From contig CANHDJ010000005.1 of the NCBI GenBank assembly GCA_947459425.1, positions 1 through 64,000 on the forward strand: DNA of 64,000 nt. The letters run 5' to 3'. Positions within the stretch are counted from its first letter, which is position 1. Every line of letters begins with the position of its first letter. The stretch comes from Ignavibacteria bacterium. Its GTDB lineage: Bacteria > Bacteroidota > Ignavibacteria > Kapaibacteriales > UBA4661. The notes beneath the pieces are model-generated. The model worked only from the letters and a program-made list of their open reading frames with translations, did not search any database and was not told the DNA's origin. The translations under genes were made by a program, and so were the position numbers. This document shows, piece after piece, positions 38,828-49,433 of this stretch.

Positions 38828-41083
38828 ATGTTAAAGGTTATACGCTTCTGCCTTTTTTGTTTTGTCTGCGCATTCATCGCAAGCACCAATCTTCTTGCAC
38901 AGCAGACCAGTTCTACTCCAGCAACCTCTACGGAGAAACTAGAGGAATTATCGCTTGAGGATTTGCTCAATGTGGAAATTAGCGTTGCATCCAACGTTAT
39001 TTCCGATAAAGATAAACAGCCCGTGTCTGTGACGACGATTACCCGCCGCCAACTGGAGCTTTCGGGCGCTCGCACGTTGGCTGATGCCTTGATGCTTTTT
39101 GTTCCCGGATTTTTTGTGACCGAAGACCAAGACGACGTGATTATGGCGTTTCGCGGTCTTGCGCCGGACAATAATTCCAAAGTTATGTTGCTTATCAATG
39201 GGCAAAACATGAATACGGAATTTTTCTGGGGACCTCCCTACGCGATTTTGACAAGCTCGAATTATTCCTACATTGAGCGCGTCGAGGTTATTCGCGGTCC
39301 CGGGTCGGTTACGCTTGGTCAAGGTGCGCTTTTGGGGGTTATCAATATTGTCACCCGCAAAGGCTCGGATATGAAAAATGACGGTGCGGGCATTGAAGCC
39401 TCCGTTTCTGCTGGTGCTGATAATTTCTTGCTTGCGAATGTTTCCACGCAAGTGAAAGTCGGTGATATTAAAGCTGCATTTTCTGTTTCGCGCAATGCCT
39501 ACGGCGGTCAGGAATATCGGAACGAAGGCAATGCCCTTCGCCCAAATGAAGGTGTTGCTGGCGGCACGGTCTTTGGCATGGGACACCGTTTGAAGCGCAA
39601 TGATAATATCGTTCTGCAAGGAAGCGTTGAATACAAAGGGCTTGAAATCAACGCTCTCTACGCGGATTCTCAGCAAGATTTATACAATTTCTACCGCGAC
39701 CGCGAAGTCTTTGGGCAGACACTCGCCTCACTTTCCGCGTCGTACCGTTTTGAACTCAGCAAAGATGTAAAATTGAAAACAAGCGCGTCGTTTATCCAAG
39801 ATGACATTCGCTTGGCTTCGCTAACGGGAACAACCATGGGCGGCACCCGCGAAGACCGCTATGGCGCTTCTGCGGTCTTGACGGTGGATAATCTTTGGAA
39901 GGGCAATAAACTTGCCGTCGGCGTGGAATATCGTCTTTTTGAGATGGGCAAACAGAATCGTGCCGGAAATAATTTTATCGCAAATGCTATCGGCTTCAAT
40001 CCTCGCACGATTAACCAAACCCAAACAATGGGCTATCGTCAAAATATCAGCGTTATTTCTGCATTTGTTGAAGATTTCTTCAGCGTCAATGAGCAGTTAG
40101 ATATTTTTGCGGCTGCGCGTTTTGACAGCCATACCGGTTGGGGGACAAATATTGCGCCCCGCGTTGGAGCGCTTTTCACGGCATCCAAAGATCTTCGTTT
40201 CCGCGCAAGTTACCAAATGGGCTTCCGAGGCGGCGTGGGCTTGGTCTATGGCGGCGGGTACCGTAATGACGGGTATTTGAGCTCAGCAAATTTTGGGAAT
40301 ATCGAAGCAGCACGCATTCCGGGTGAACGCAATCGCGCAATCGTACGCCCCGAAATTATGAACAGTATCGAACTTGCCGCGAATGTCAATATCATGCAAA
40401 ACTTGAAATTGGATGTCGTTGGTTTTTACAATTCCGTCAACGGTGTTTTGGACGTGGGCGTAATTTACCGCGACCGCGTGAACCCTATGAACCCTCAGCC
40501 CAACCAGTTTAATATGGTTCCCATCGGCACGGATGTTCCCGGTGATTGGAATGGGTATTGGTTCTTCAAAAATGCTCTTGGCAGCATCAACCAATGGGGT
40601 GCGGAAGCAACGCTTTCGTACTCAAGCGATATATTCAATGTGAATTTGAGCCATTCGCTTGTGCAGATTGCATCCGTTTCGGCAGAGCAGGACGACGATG
40701 CCCGCAAAGGCAACAGTATGTATCTTGCCGAAGACAAAGACACCAAACGCATCCGCCACAAAGTGTATCCCGAAAATGTTACGCGGCTCAATGTTCTGGC
40801 AACGCCATTCAAAGGCTTGGATATAGCGCTTAACGGCATACTGTACTCCAGTTGGCTCGCGCCTGACGGTTCAATTGGAAGCAGTGCTTTGCTCTTGAAT
40901 GCAGGCATAAGTTATGACATTCTGCCGAATATTGAATTTTCGGTGAATGTTGCCAATGTCAATATCGACCGAGAAATACCACTCTCCCCAATGAATGCTA
41001 ATGCGGGCGGTGCCGGATTACAGCCTGGTGCTCCGGCTATTGAGAGAAGAACATTCTGGGCGCGTTTGCGAGTACATTTCTAA
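38828..41083 (+). CDS. TonB-dependent receptor
   Basis: Signal peptide; LEELSLEDLLNVEISVASNV, plug SNYSYIERVEVIRGPGSVTLGQGALLGVINIVTRKG, terminal F; GGAGG upstream of ATG 38828. Confidence 0.93.
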   Translation: MLKVIRFCLFCFVCAFIASTNLLAQQTSSTPATSTEKLEELSLEDLLNVEISVASNVISDKDKQPVSVTTITRRQLELSGARTLADALMLFVPGFFVTEDQDDVIMAFRGLAPDNNSKVMLLINGQNMNTEFFWGPPYAILTSSNYSYIERVEVIRGPGSVTLGQGALLGVINIVTRKGSDMKNDGAGIEASVSAGADNFLLANVSTQVKVGDIKAAFSVSRNAYGGQEYRNEGNALRPNEGVAGGTVFGMGHRLKRNDNIVLQGSVEYKGLEINALYADSQQDLYNFYRDREVFGQTLASLSASYRFELSKDVKLKTSASFIQDDIRLASLTGTTMGGTREDRYGASAVLTVDNLWKGNKLAVGVEYRLFEMGKQNRAGNNFIANAIGFNPRTINQTQTMGYRQNISVISAFVEDFFSVNEQLDIFAAARFDSHTGWGTNIAPRVGALFTASKDLRFRASYQMGFRGGVGLVYGGGYRNDGYLSSANFGNIEAARIPGERNRAIVRPEIMNSIELAANVNIMQNLKLDVVGFYNSVNGVLDVGVIYRDRVNPMNPQPNQFNMVPIGTDVPGDWNGYWFFKNALGSINQWGAEATLSYSSDIFNVNLSHSLVQIASVSAEQDDDARKGNSMYLAEDKDTKRIRHKVYPENVTRLNVLATPFKGLDIALNGILYSSWLAPDGSIGSSALLLNAGISYDILPNIEFSVNVANVNIDREIPLSPMNANAGGAGLQPGAPAIERRTFWARLRVHF

Positions 41084-41107
41084 AGCCAGACTTTCTCGCC
41101 TAATACA

Positions 41108-41163
41108 ACAAAAAGTGAGCGTTTATGAGGCATTGCCTCGCAAACGCTCACTTTTTTGTTTTT
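41108..41163. terminator. bidirectional terminator
   Basis: AAAAAGTGAGCGTTT ... AAACGCTCACTTTTTT. Confidence 0.9.
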
Positions 41164-41207
41164 TGAAATGTTGGACGGACGTGCGGAGCGCTCAAACTCA
41201 GCGCGTT

Positions 41208-42080
41208 CTATCTCCGCTCCCGTGCTTTGAAGAAGGTACGAAGTGGTGTGATGTAGGATTCTGCCGTGCCGAGCCGCACCACATCCACGCCGCTTTTGGC
41301 AAAAGCATTTGCCAACGTCATTTCGTGATTCGTCCACCACGTGCGGTATCCGGCACGGGCTTCGGGATTAGAAGTGTCCACCCACGCCAATGCGCCCGTC
41401 TCAGCGTCCTGCACCCGCATCATCCCGACATCCGGTAGCGTTGCTTCGCGCTCATCAAAAATACGAATTGCGACGAGGTCGTGTTTTTTGGCGGCAATGC
41501 GCAAGGCGGTCTCAAAACCGCTATCTAAAAAGTCGGAAATCAGGAAGGCAATGCTGCGTTTTTTAATGGCGCTCGTCAAGTATTGAAGCGCTTCAGCAAT
41601 GTTGGTGCGATTGTGCTGTGGCGTAAAATCAATCAATTCCCGAATAATGCGGAGAATATGCGACTTCCCTTTTTTGGGCGGAACAAATTTCTCAATGCGG
41701 TCACTAAAAAAGATAAGACCGATTTTGTCATTATTTTGAATTGCAGAGAACGACAAGACAGCACATAACTCGGTAACGAGGTCTTTTTTGAATTGCTTAT
41801 TTGTGCCAAAATCCTTCGAGGCGCTCACATCCACAACAAGCATAACGGTTAGTTCGCGCTCTTCTTCAAAAACCTTCACAAACGGCTCATTGAAGCGGGC
41901 AGTAACGTTCCAGTCAATCGTGCGAACATCGTCTCCGGGCTGATATTGACGCACTTCGCTAAATGCCATACCACGCCCTTTGAAAGCGCTATGGTACTCA
42001 CCGGAAAAAATCTGGTTCGATAAGCCTCGTGTTTTTATCTCAATGCGGCGGACTTTTTTTAGAAGTTCGGATGCTTCCAT
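41208..42080 (-). CDS. DUF58-domain protein
   Basis: YHSAFKGRGMAFSEVRQYQPGDDVRTIDWNVTARFNEPFVKVFEEERELTVMLVVDVSAS. Confidence 0.95.
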   Translation of the reverse strand: MEASELLKKVRRIEIKTRGLSNQIFSGEYHSAFKGRGMAFSEVRQYQPGDDVRTIDWNVTARFNEPFVKVFEEERELTVMLVVDVSASKDFGTNKQFKKDLVTELCAVLSFSAIQNNDKIGLIFFSDRIEKFVPPKKGKSHILRIIRELIDFTPQHNRTNIAEALQYLTSAIKKRSIAFLISDFLDSGFETALRIAAKKHDLVAIRIFDEREATLPDVGMMRVQDAETGALAWVDTSNPEARAGYRTWWTNHEMTLANAFAKSGVDVVRLGTAESYITPLRTFFKARERR

Positions 42081-42123
42081 GAGGAAAGAATGAAGTGTAG
42101 TTGTGTTGTTACCCTGTTACCCG

Positions 42124-42903
42124 TTAAAATACGCTGACAAGTTCGATTTCAAATATTAACGTCGAATTTGGCGGGATAGAACCTTGCGCACGGCTTCCAT
42201 AGCCGAGTAAGGACGGTATTCTCAAACGACGCTTGCCGCCGACTTTCATACCGAGTACGCCCACGTCCCATCCACGAATCACGCTGCCCGCCCCAAGGCG
42301 GAAGGAGAACGGGTCTGCTCCTGCGGTTGTGGCATCAAAGATAATATTATTCGTCAAGCGCCCAACATAGCGAACATTGGCGGTATTGCCGAACTTTGCT
42401 TCTGTTCCTGTTCCGACCGTTATATCCTCAATCACAAAAAGCTCGGTATTCGTCAGTTTTACGTCATAAATAACTGTTGAATTTGGCGGGATATTGCGCT
42501 CTTGGCGATTTCCGTAGGCAAGGCGCGGCGGAATCGTAATGGTACGCTCTCCGCCAACACGCATCCCGCGCAAGCCTTTATCTAAGCCGGGGATAATCGA
42601 AAGATTATCAACCAAAACTTTGGTGGCAACGCTGGATTGCGTAACGGTACCGTTCAGAAGGCGTTCACTCAGAACAATATCAATTTGTGTAACAATGGTG
42701 GTATCCACCGAAATAGTTGCCCCCGTGCCAATCACTCTATCGGTAATAATCAATTCCCCACTTGTATCAAGCGGCGGGTCGGTCGGAAGGCAAGCGGTAA
42801 AAGCAGAAGCGCAATAGAGCGCCGCGAAAAATAGTGCAAGACGATATGCGTATTGGCGAGCAGTGCGAATAATACCGTCTTGAATGGGCGCAAAGGAAAT
42901 CAT
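42124..42903 (-). CDS. lipoprotein with two tandem FKBP-type peptidyl-prolyl isomerase domains
   Basis: GLDKGLRGMRVGGERTITIPPRLAYGNRQERNIPPNSTVIYDVKL and RGWDVGVLGMKVGGKRRLRIPSLLGYGSRAQGSIPPNSTLIFEIEL. Confidence 0.92.
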   Translation of the reverse strand: MISFAPIQDGIIRTARQYAYRLALFFAALYCASAFTACLPTDPPLDTSGELIITDRVIGTGATISVDTTIVTQIDIVLSERLLNGTVTQSSVATKVLVDNLSIIPGLDKGLRGMRVGGERTITIPPRLAYGNRQERNIPPNSTVIYDVKLTNTELFVIEDITVGTGTEAKFGNTANVRYVGRLTNNIIFDATTAGADPFSFRLGAGSVIRGWDVGVLGMKVGGKRRLRIPSLLGYGSRAQGSIPPNSTLIFEIELVSVF

Positions 42904-42959
42904 GGTACGAGCAAAAAAATGAATAAAGTGCCTATTAGTGCGGTCTTAGCGCTTTCTTC

Positions 42960-44855
42960 TTACTCATCATCACTCATTTCTGCTGCGGGGAGTTCGATGA
43001 AAAATGATGCGCCATGACCATAGTCGCTTTCGCACCAAACCGTGCCGCCCATTGCCTCCGCCATTTTTTTGACGATAGACAAGCCTAAGCCCGTGGAATG
43101 TTCGCCGCCGGTTGGTTGTGCAGAAAGACGTGCAAATTTACCAAAAAGTTTTGCTTTATCCTCTTCTGTTAATCCTGGACCTTCGTCTTTGACTTCGCAG
43201 CGCACTCGCTTTGTGCCATTCATTGAGCATCGTACCCAAACATTTTTGTTGTGCGGCGAGTATTTAACGGCGTTGGAAATAAGATTGTCCAAAACTTGAA
43301 TCGTCGCATTTTGGTCGGCAAAAGTGTGAAGCAAGCCTTCTTCTGCCTCGAAATTCAGGACAATATCTTTCGCCTGAGCGCGTTGCAGATAATTGTCGCA
43401 GAGTGCTTTGACAATCATCGTGAAGTCGAAATCGCAGAGATACACCTTGATTGCACCACGCTCAATGGCGTTAATATCCAACAGATTCGTAATCAATTCA
43501 AACATCCGTCCGGCAGAACTGAGAATATCATTCGACAATTCCTTAATCTCGTCGTGGCTGATAGCCGTGTGTTCGTCGTGCAGCACTTTTGCCAGCATCC
43601 GAATACCGGAGAGTGGATTTTTCAAGTCGTGTGCTACGATACCGAGAAACTCATTCTTTTCATTGTCAAGCTCGACCAAATGCTTGTTCAACTGCGTAAT
43701 TTCAGCGCGGGTGCTTTCGGTTTCAGCAAAAGCCGTTGCCAGATAGGAATAGGCGTAAATATTGTCAATCGCCGTAGCAGCATACGTCGCAATGGTGCGC
43801 ATCATGTCAATCTGATATTTGGAATACGCATTGATATTAGCGCTTTGTACCGTCAAAACGCCAACAGCACGGTTTTTCACCACCAACGGGAAATAGACTA
43901 ACGACTGCGCGTGTGCTTCTTCCGCACGAAGGCGCGGCACATATTGGCTATAATCCTTCGGAACATTATTCATCACAATTTCCAGACGCTCATTCATACT
44001 TTTCACGGCAAGGCTAGTCTCGTCCTCCAAAGAAATCGGAACGTGGTAGCTTTGATGACCATTAACCATAAAAAGAAGGTATTCAATCGTATTGTCCGCA
44101 TCCCGCGCTACACCAAGTCCGAAGGTCGAAACGTCCAAAAGTTCGCAGACGCTTTGGTACATCGCACTCAAAATGGTCTCGTAATCCAGCGTCGAAGTGA
44201 TTTTCTGCCCCATCGCACTGAGCGTAGAGATGTCTTGATTGATTTTCTGCATTTTATCGTTGAGGTCGCGCAGGGAGTGGTTCATCACTTCCATTTCTGC
44301 CGCCGCATTCGCCAAACGCGAGTAGGAATTGAGGTTGTCAATCGCCACTGCTGCGTATGAGGCGATCGTCCGCAAAATGCCGATATGAATTTCTGCGTAA
44401 GCATTCGGCTGGAAGGATTGCACGGTTATCAAACCGATAGGCTCATTTTTGGCAATAAGCGGGAAATACATTTGCGAGGGAGCTTTGCACTCTTCGGGGC
44501 GCAATGTTTCGACATAATTGCGGTATTCTTCGGCATAGTTCTGCACAATGACTTCTTTGCTATTGTCAATAGCCCACACCGCAAAGCTGGTTTTTTCTTC
44601 CATCACCGCAGAGGGCATATACTCGAACTTTCCTGCTTCGATGTAGTATTGATACTCGATTTCGCCCCATTCGCGGTAAATAGCTATGCCAAAAATATCC
44701 GCCGGCATCAGCTCTTCGATGTTTTTGTGGACGGTGTTCAGAATCGTCTCCAAATCAAGGCTGGAGGTGATACTTTGACCAATTGCACCAAGTTTAACAA
44801 TATCAATGCTCGGACGTTGCGCGTCAAGCGGAGAGGAAGAAACGGAAGCGCTCAT
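42960..44855 (-). CDS. sensor histidine kinase with two GAF domains
   Basis: Two GAF-like repeats (SITSSLDLETIL..., KITSTLDYETIL...), FLGIVAHDLKNPLSGIRML H box, VLDNLISNAVKYSP N box, GLGLSIVKKMAEAMGGTV G box. Confidence 0.94.
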   Translation of the reverse strand: MSASVSSSPLDAQRPSIDIVKLGAIGQSITSSLDLETILNTVHKNIEELMPADIFGIAIYREWGEIEYQYYIEAGKFEYMPSAVMEEKTSFAVWAIDNSKEVIVQNYAEEYRNYVETLRPEECKAPSQMYFPLIAKNEPIGLITVQSFQPNAYAEIHIGILRTIASYAAVAIDNLNSYSRLANAAAEMEVMNHSLRDLNDKMQKINQDISTLSAMGQKITSTLDYETILSAMYQSVCELLDVSTFGLGVARDADNTIEYLLFMVNGHQSYHVPISLEDETSLAVKSMNERLEIVMNNVPKDYSQYVPRLRAEEAHAQSLVYFPLVVKNRAVGVLTVQSANINAYSKYQIDMMRTIATYAATAIDNIYAYSYLATAFAETESTRAEITQLNKHLVELDNEKNEFLGIVAHDLKNPLSGIRMLAKVLHDEHTAISHDEIKELSNDILSSAGRMFELITNLLDINAIERGAIKVYLCDFDFTMIVKALCDNYLQRAQAKDIVLNFEAEEGLLHTFADQNATIQVLDNLISNAVKYSPHNKNVWVRCSMNGTKRVRCEVKDEGPGLTEEDKAKLFGKFARLSAQPTGGEHSTGLGLSIVKKMAEAMGGTVWCESDYGHGASFFIELPAAEMSDDE

Positions 44856-45038
44856 AAAACGGTGAACCAACGGTGAAACATGAAGGAATGAACACAATTA
44901 CGCTGCATACAAATAGCCATGAATAACGGCTAGGAAATATACAGAGAAATCAGAGTAAATCCTACACTTTCCATGCCAAACTTTTGAGAAAATATCTTTG
45001 GGCAACGATTGGGTATCGGCTGCCATCGGTTATTAACG

Positions 45039-45080
45039 CAAAAACGGCTCTGGAAGGTCGTTTCCAAAGCCGTTTTTTTG
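45039..45080 (-). terminator. terminator
   Basis: AAAAACGGCTCTGGAA-GGTCG-TTTCCAAAGCCGTTTTTTT, one mismatch in stem. Confidence 0.8.
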
Positions 45081-45098
45081 GAGGAAATGCCGAAAAAA

Positions 45099-46094
45099 TT
45101 ACGGGCGCACCGTCAACTGCAATGCCCGCGATTGTCCAATAAACAAGCCAATACCTTCGCCCGTCACGTTCCAAAGCGGATTTTGCCCACTATTCCCAAA
45201 AGGGCTACCGTTAGGGCTGTTGCGAGCTTGGGTTGTGATAAAATTCAGCAAAGCGTCGTCATGCGCAATCACCCGAATTATACTAACGGTTGTCGCCGTC
45301 GAAAGCGCGAAAATAATGGGTTTGAAGACTGAATCGCCGCGCAAGAAAAATCGCGTTTGCGATTGAATATTCATCGGCATATTTGCAGTGCTTCCGCCAA
45401 GCAAGGTGTTGGTATTTACCGAAATCTGATTCGTCGTCGAAAGGCGGCTCACGGTGTCTCGTGCAACAAATGATTCAATGCGATATGCCTCGCCCTGACG
45501 CGCTAACACTGGCACAATCACGGTTGCTAACATCGAAGGTGCAATGCCGGAGGCAGGAAATGAGCGCTCTCGCGGCACAACATACCGAAACGGCTCCGGT
45601 CGCCAGACAACACGCGCATCGGCGGAAAGTGTCGGTTCGGCAGGAATTCGCGTTGTTGCGGTGGCTTGTTTGCCATTCCAAGAAACTTGTAAGGTATAGC
45701 TCTTGCCAACCTGCACCGTAAGTCCGGGAGCCTCGTACAGACTGGGCTGGTTAGCAAGATTGAAATTAAGGCTATCTATCGTTGTTGTCGGCGCAACACG
45801 TGCTTGTAAACGAAGCGGATACGATGTGCCGTCCACCGTGATAGATGCTTGTGCATTCTCAACACGGCTTCGTTCCACGTTGAATGTGTCCAAAGGCGGC
45901 AAGGTGCGTGTGATTTGGATGTTTTTTATTGGCTCACCCCCGATGAGCGACGCATAGATAACAATTTGTTCTCGGTATGTGAGTTCCACACCTGTTACCG
46001 TTGTTGGCATACAACTTTGCAGCACCCATGCGCCTACAAAGAACGCAACGACGCAGACAAGCGTAATAGTAATATTTCTGAGAAACAATTTCAT
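45099..46094 (-). CDS. DUF4249-type lipoprotein
   Basis: Lipobox LQSCMPT, YASLIGGEPIKNIQITRTLP, adjacent to a TonB receptor as usual for the family. Confidence 0.75.
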   Translation of the reverse strand: MKLFLRNITITLVCVVAFFVGAWVLQSCMPTTVTGVELTYREQIVIYASLIGGEPIKNIQITRTLPPLDTFNVERSRVENAQASITVDGTSYPLRLQARVAPTTTIDSLNFNLANQPSLYEAPGLTVQVGKSYTLQVSWNGKQATATTRIPAEPTLSADARVVWRPEPFRYVVPRERSFPASGIAPSMLATVIVPVLARQGEAYRIESFVARDTVSRLSTTNQISVNTNTLLGGSTANMPMNIQSQTRFFLRGDSVFKPIIFALSTATTVSIIRVIAHDDALLNFITTQARNSPNGSPFGNSGQNPLWNVTGEGIGLFIGQSRALQLTVRP

Positions 46095-46147
46095 ACAATC
46101 AATATCAAAAAGGGTTCAAAAATGTATCGTGGTGGTAATGCAAAAAA

Positions 46148-48577
46148 TTAAAACTTAAAACCAATGCTGAGTGTTGGAATGATACCGAACAGCACCGTTT
46201 GCTGGACGCTTGGAATCAAGACATTGGCAGAACGCGCTGTTACGCCTTCCATTGGCACAGGCGCAGTGACGGCTTGTCCATAGCGGACAGTCCATTGAAA
46301 CGGATTTTGACGGTTGTAAGCGTTGTAAACACTAAGTGCGGCATTGAAAGGAAGATTAAACCACGTGAAAAAGTGCGTGATGTTCACATCAAGTTTGTGG
46401 AAATCCGGCAGACGGAAGCCGTTACGCTCGGTGTAGTTCACCCGAACACCCTGAATAAGCGGGTTCGTCTGCTGAATACCACCGACCGTTGGGAAAGAAT
46501 ATTGCGCTGAGGGCATCGTAAATGCTTGTCCGGTGGCAAATGTCCATGTAGCACCGATTTCCCAATCATCGCTGATTTTATACGTCCCAACAAGGGAAAT
46601 ATCGTGGCGGCGGTCGAAACGTGGGAAATATGGCTTCCCATCGTTCAGTTCAGCAAACGTGCGGGTTGCCCATGAAAGCGTGTATCCAAGCCACCCTGTG
46701 AAAGCACCCATGCGCTTTTCCAAGAAAAATTCCACACCGTAAGCATCGCCTATGCCTTCGGTCAAAACGGCTTCCGTCGGTGTGAGCAAGCCAAAAGGCG
46801 CATTATCTCTAAATTCATAGAGATTGCGCATAAATTTGTAATAGCCTTCTACGCTGAAAAAATATTCACCATTAAAGAGCTTTGTTTCCGCGCCAAGCAC
46901 GTACTGAACAGCATTGGCGGGCTTGATATTGTTGGTTGCAGGAAACCACGTATCGGTCGGCAGAGCAACGTCGTTGCGAATAACCAGATGCAAAAACTGA
47001 TTTGCTACGGCAAAAGCGGCTTTGAAGGACAATTCATTCAAAATAGTGCCGGGCGTTTCGTCCTCGAAAACATTATAGGAAAACGACGCTCGTGGTTCAG
47101 GCAAAAAACGGTCTCCACGTTGGAAATACGCCATTCGCAGACCCAAATTTGTTGAAAATTGCGGTGTAATCTGCCATTCGTCTTGTGCATAAACAGAGGC
47201 TTCGAGAGCATCAATCGTATTGGCTGCGCCCAAGGCAGAAAGTGCTTGCTGGAAAGGGAGGCTTTTGGATTCGACCAGTGTGGTAAAGCGGTGGAAGGTC
47301 GCATCGAAGCCAAATTTTACGTTATGCTCTTCTGCTGGGAAATACTGTGCATCGCCGCGTAGTGTGAAATCTCGAATTTGGGAAAATGTTGTGAAGCCGA
47401 CTTCGTTTGCACCCGACCCAAAACCAATATTGATGCCATTGCGGTAATCGGTATAAATCGCAGAAAAATTTGTGAAGAGCGAAGGATTGACAACGTGCGC
47501 CCAGCGAATATTTGCCGTCGCATTGCCCCAATCAATACCGAATTTTAGCGCTGCATCGCCATCTCCTGCTGTTGAGGACAAAACATCATTGCCAAAATAA
47601 CCACTGGCATAAATGCGGTCATTTTCGGAGATTTTGTAATTGATTTTTGCGTTGACATCGTAAAAATAATAATTGAGGCTGCTTTGGTTGCCGCTAATCG
47701 CAGAACTGAGCGCCAAAAGTGGGTCTAAGTACGTGCGCCGCCCCGAAACCATAAACGAAGCATCCTCACCAATCGGACCTTCGACCGTTGCCCGCGCCGC
47801 AATCAGGCTCAAGTTTGCCGTACCGCTAATTTTCTCTTTTGTCCCTTCTTTCATGGTCAAGTCAATAACACTCGAAAGCCGTCCGCCGTATTCTGCCGGA
47901 AATGCTCCTTTAATCACGCGCACATCACGAATAGCATCGTTATTGAACACGCTCAAAAAACCGCCTAAGTGCGAGGGATTATAGACAATCACACCATCCA
48001 ACAGCGTTAAATTTTGGTCAGGCGACCCGCCGCGCACATACAAACCGCTTGAAAGCTCGCCGCCAGACTTAATACCAGGCATATACTGAAGCATTCGGAA
48101 CACATCCGCCTCGCCGCCAATCGTGGGAAGTTTACGCACCATCTCTGCTTTGAGCGCAACGGCACTGATGCTGGCGGTGGATTTCGTTTCGCGGTCAGCT
48201 TGGACGGTTACCTCTCCGGCGCTGACATTTGCTTGCTTCATAGCAATATTGACGCGAATACTCGCATCTGCTTTATCAATAACGATGGGCTTGACAAATG
48301 TTTTCAACCCGACACCGCGAACAATCAGGAACCACGAGCCTTGTGGCGCTCCGGCAATCGAATAAAACCCGTACTTATTCGTCCGCGCCCCCCGCAATAT
48401 CGCCGATGCGGACGAAGCCTTGTCGTCTTTCGACAAAATGACATTGACACCAATGACCGCCTCGCCCGATACAGCTTCGCTGACCGTGCCGGAGACAACG
48501 CCATTTTGCGCCCATATCGGCGCAGTAAGAAGAAAAAAGATACTCGCAAGCGCAAGACCTCGTTGCAAAAACATCAT
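46148..48577 (-). CDS. TonB-dependent receptor with carboxypeptidase-like regulatory domain
   Basis: NGVVSGTVSEAVSGEAVIGVNVILSKDD; LPTIGGEADVFRMLQYMPGIKSGGELSSGLYVRGGSPDQNLTLLDGVIVYNPSHLGGFLSVFN. Confidence 0.94.
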   Translation of the reverse strand: MMFLQRGLALASIFFLLTAPIWAQNGVVSGTVSEAVSGEAVIGVNVILSKDDKASSASAILRGARTNKYGFYSIAGAPQGSWFLIVRGVGLKTFVKPIVIDKADASIRVNIAMKQANVSAGEVTVQADRETKSTASISAVALKAEMVRKLPTIGGEADVFRMLQYMPGIKSGGELSSGLYVRGGSPDQNLTLLDGVIVYNPSHLGGFLSVFNNDAIRDVRVIKGAFPAEYGGRLSSVIDLTMKEGTKEKISGTANLSLIAARATVEGPIGEDASFMVSGRRTYLDPLLALSSAISGNQSSLNYYFYDVNAKINYKISENDRIYASGYFGNDVLSSTAGDGDAALKFGIDWGNATANIRWAHVVNPSLFTNFSAIYTDYRNGINIGFGSGANEVGFTTFSQIRDFTLRGDAQYFPAEEHNVKFGFDATFHRFTTLVESKSLPFQQALSALGAANTIDALEASVYAQDEWQITPQFSTNLGLRMAYFQRGDRFLPEPRASFSYNVFEDETPGTILNELSFKAAFAVANQFLHLVIRNDVALPTDTWFPATNNIKPANAVQYVLGAETKLFNGEYFFSVEGYYKFMRNLYEFRDNAPFGLLTPTEAVLTEGIGDAYGVEFFLEKRMGAFTGWLGYTLSWATRTFAELNDGKPYFPRFDRRHDISLVGTYKISDDWEIGATWTFATGQAFTMPSAQYSFPTVGGIQQTNPLIQGVRVNYTERNGFRLPDFHKLDVNITHFFTWFNLPFNAALSVYNAYNRQNPFQWTVRYGQAVTAPVPMEGVTARSANVLIPSVQQTVLFGIIPTLSIGFKF

Positions 48578-48690
48578 GGAATAACCTTCAGTGAAATGAA
48601 TGGTGGTGAAAAATGGTTCAGACAGAAGAAGCCTTCAGAAAAGGCTTGGTTACAGTTTTATACGGAATGTTTTGTCATCAACGATGGCGG

Positions 48691-49197
48691 TTATGAACGT
48701 TTGATAGTCAACGATTTTACTTGTCGAACCCAGCGACCATTGCGTTTTTCGTGGGGAACGATGATGCAGAGCGCACCAGCATAGTCGTCAAGCGGTTTCC
48801 CATCACGTTTATCAGCAAGTAAAACAATATTTTCCGTGACAAGCGGATCAAGTTCCGGCAAAGCAAACACGACTTTGTAGCCGTCGAGTGCTTCCACAAC
48901 GAGATATTTTGAAAGCTCGGAATGTTTAAGATCTGCACCAAATTTTACTCCCCCACGACGTAAAACCTCGTGAAGCTCAACGCCTTCAAACGTGACCATT
49001 GTTGTTGATTTGTAATTTTTCGCGCTGACTTTTTTGCGTGGCATTGTTTCTAATACCTTGTAGTCGAGCGCGAGACGAGGTATTCCATCGCCTTCAATAA
49101 TGAGCGAATCGCCTGTAGCCGCAAGTAATGAGGTTGTCTGGATTTCAACGGTAAAAAACAGCACAAAAGAGAATGCAAGCCAGAGAAAAGACTTCAT
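48691..49197 (-). CDS. secreted molybdopterin-oxidoreductase-fold-like protein
   Basis: VTFEGVELHEVLRRGGVKFGADLKHSELSKYLVVEALDGYKVVFALPELDP ... IIVPHEKRNGRWVRQVKSLTI. Confidence 0.7.
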   Translation of the reverse strand: MKSFLWLAFSFVLFFTVEIQTTSLLAATGDSLIIEGDGIPRLALDYKVLETMPRKKVSAKNYKSTTMVTFEGVELHEVLRRGGVKFGADLKHSELSKYLVVEALDGYKVVFALPELDPLVTENIVLLADKRDGKPLDDYAGALCIIVPHEKRNGRWVRQVKSLTIKRS

Positions 49198-49433
49198 CGG
49201 GGTTTCATGGTGTGTTCATGAGTAAGTATTTATACCAATAGAAACGATTAAAGTTGTACGATATTGTACGAATACACTGCTTTTTTTGTTCAATAGCGAA
49301 TTACACCACTAATGCCGTGATATTTCAAACCGATTTTTCCCATCATGGTTTGTGTTCGTGAGAATTTTTTTTTGAGCATATTTGTAAAAAAGAATCACGA
49401 GCAATCACCTTTCCAACGATTCGACAAGCGTTC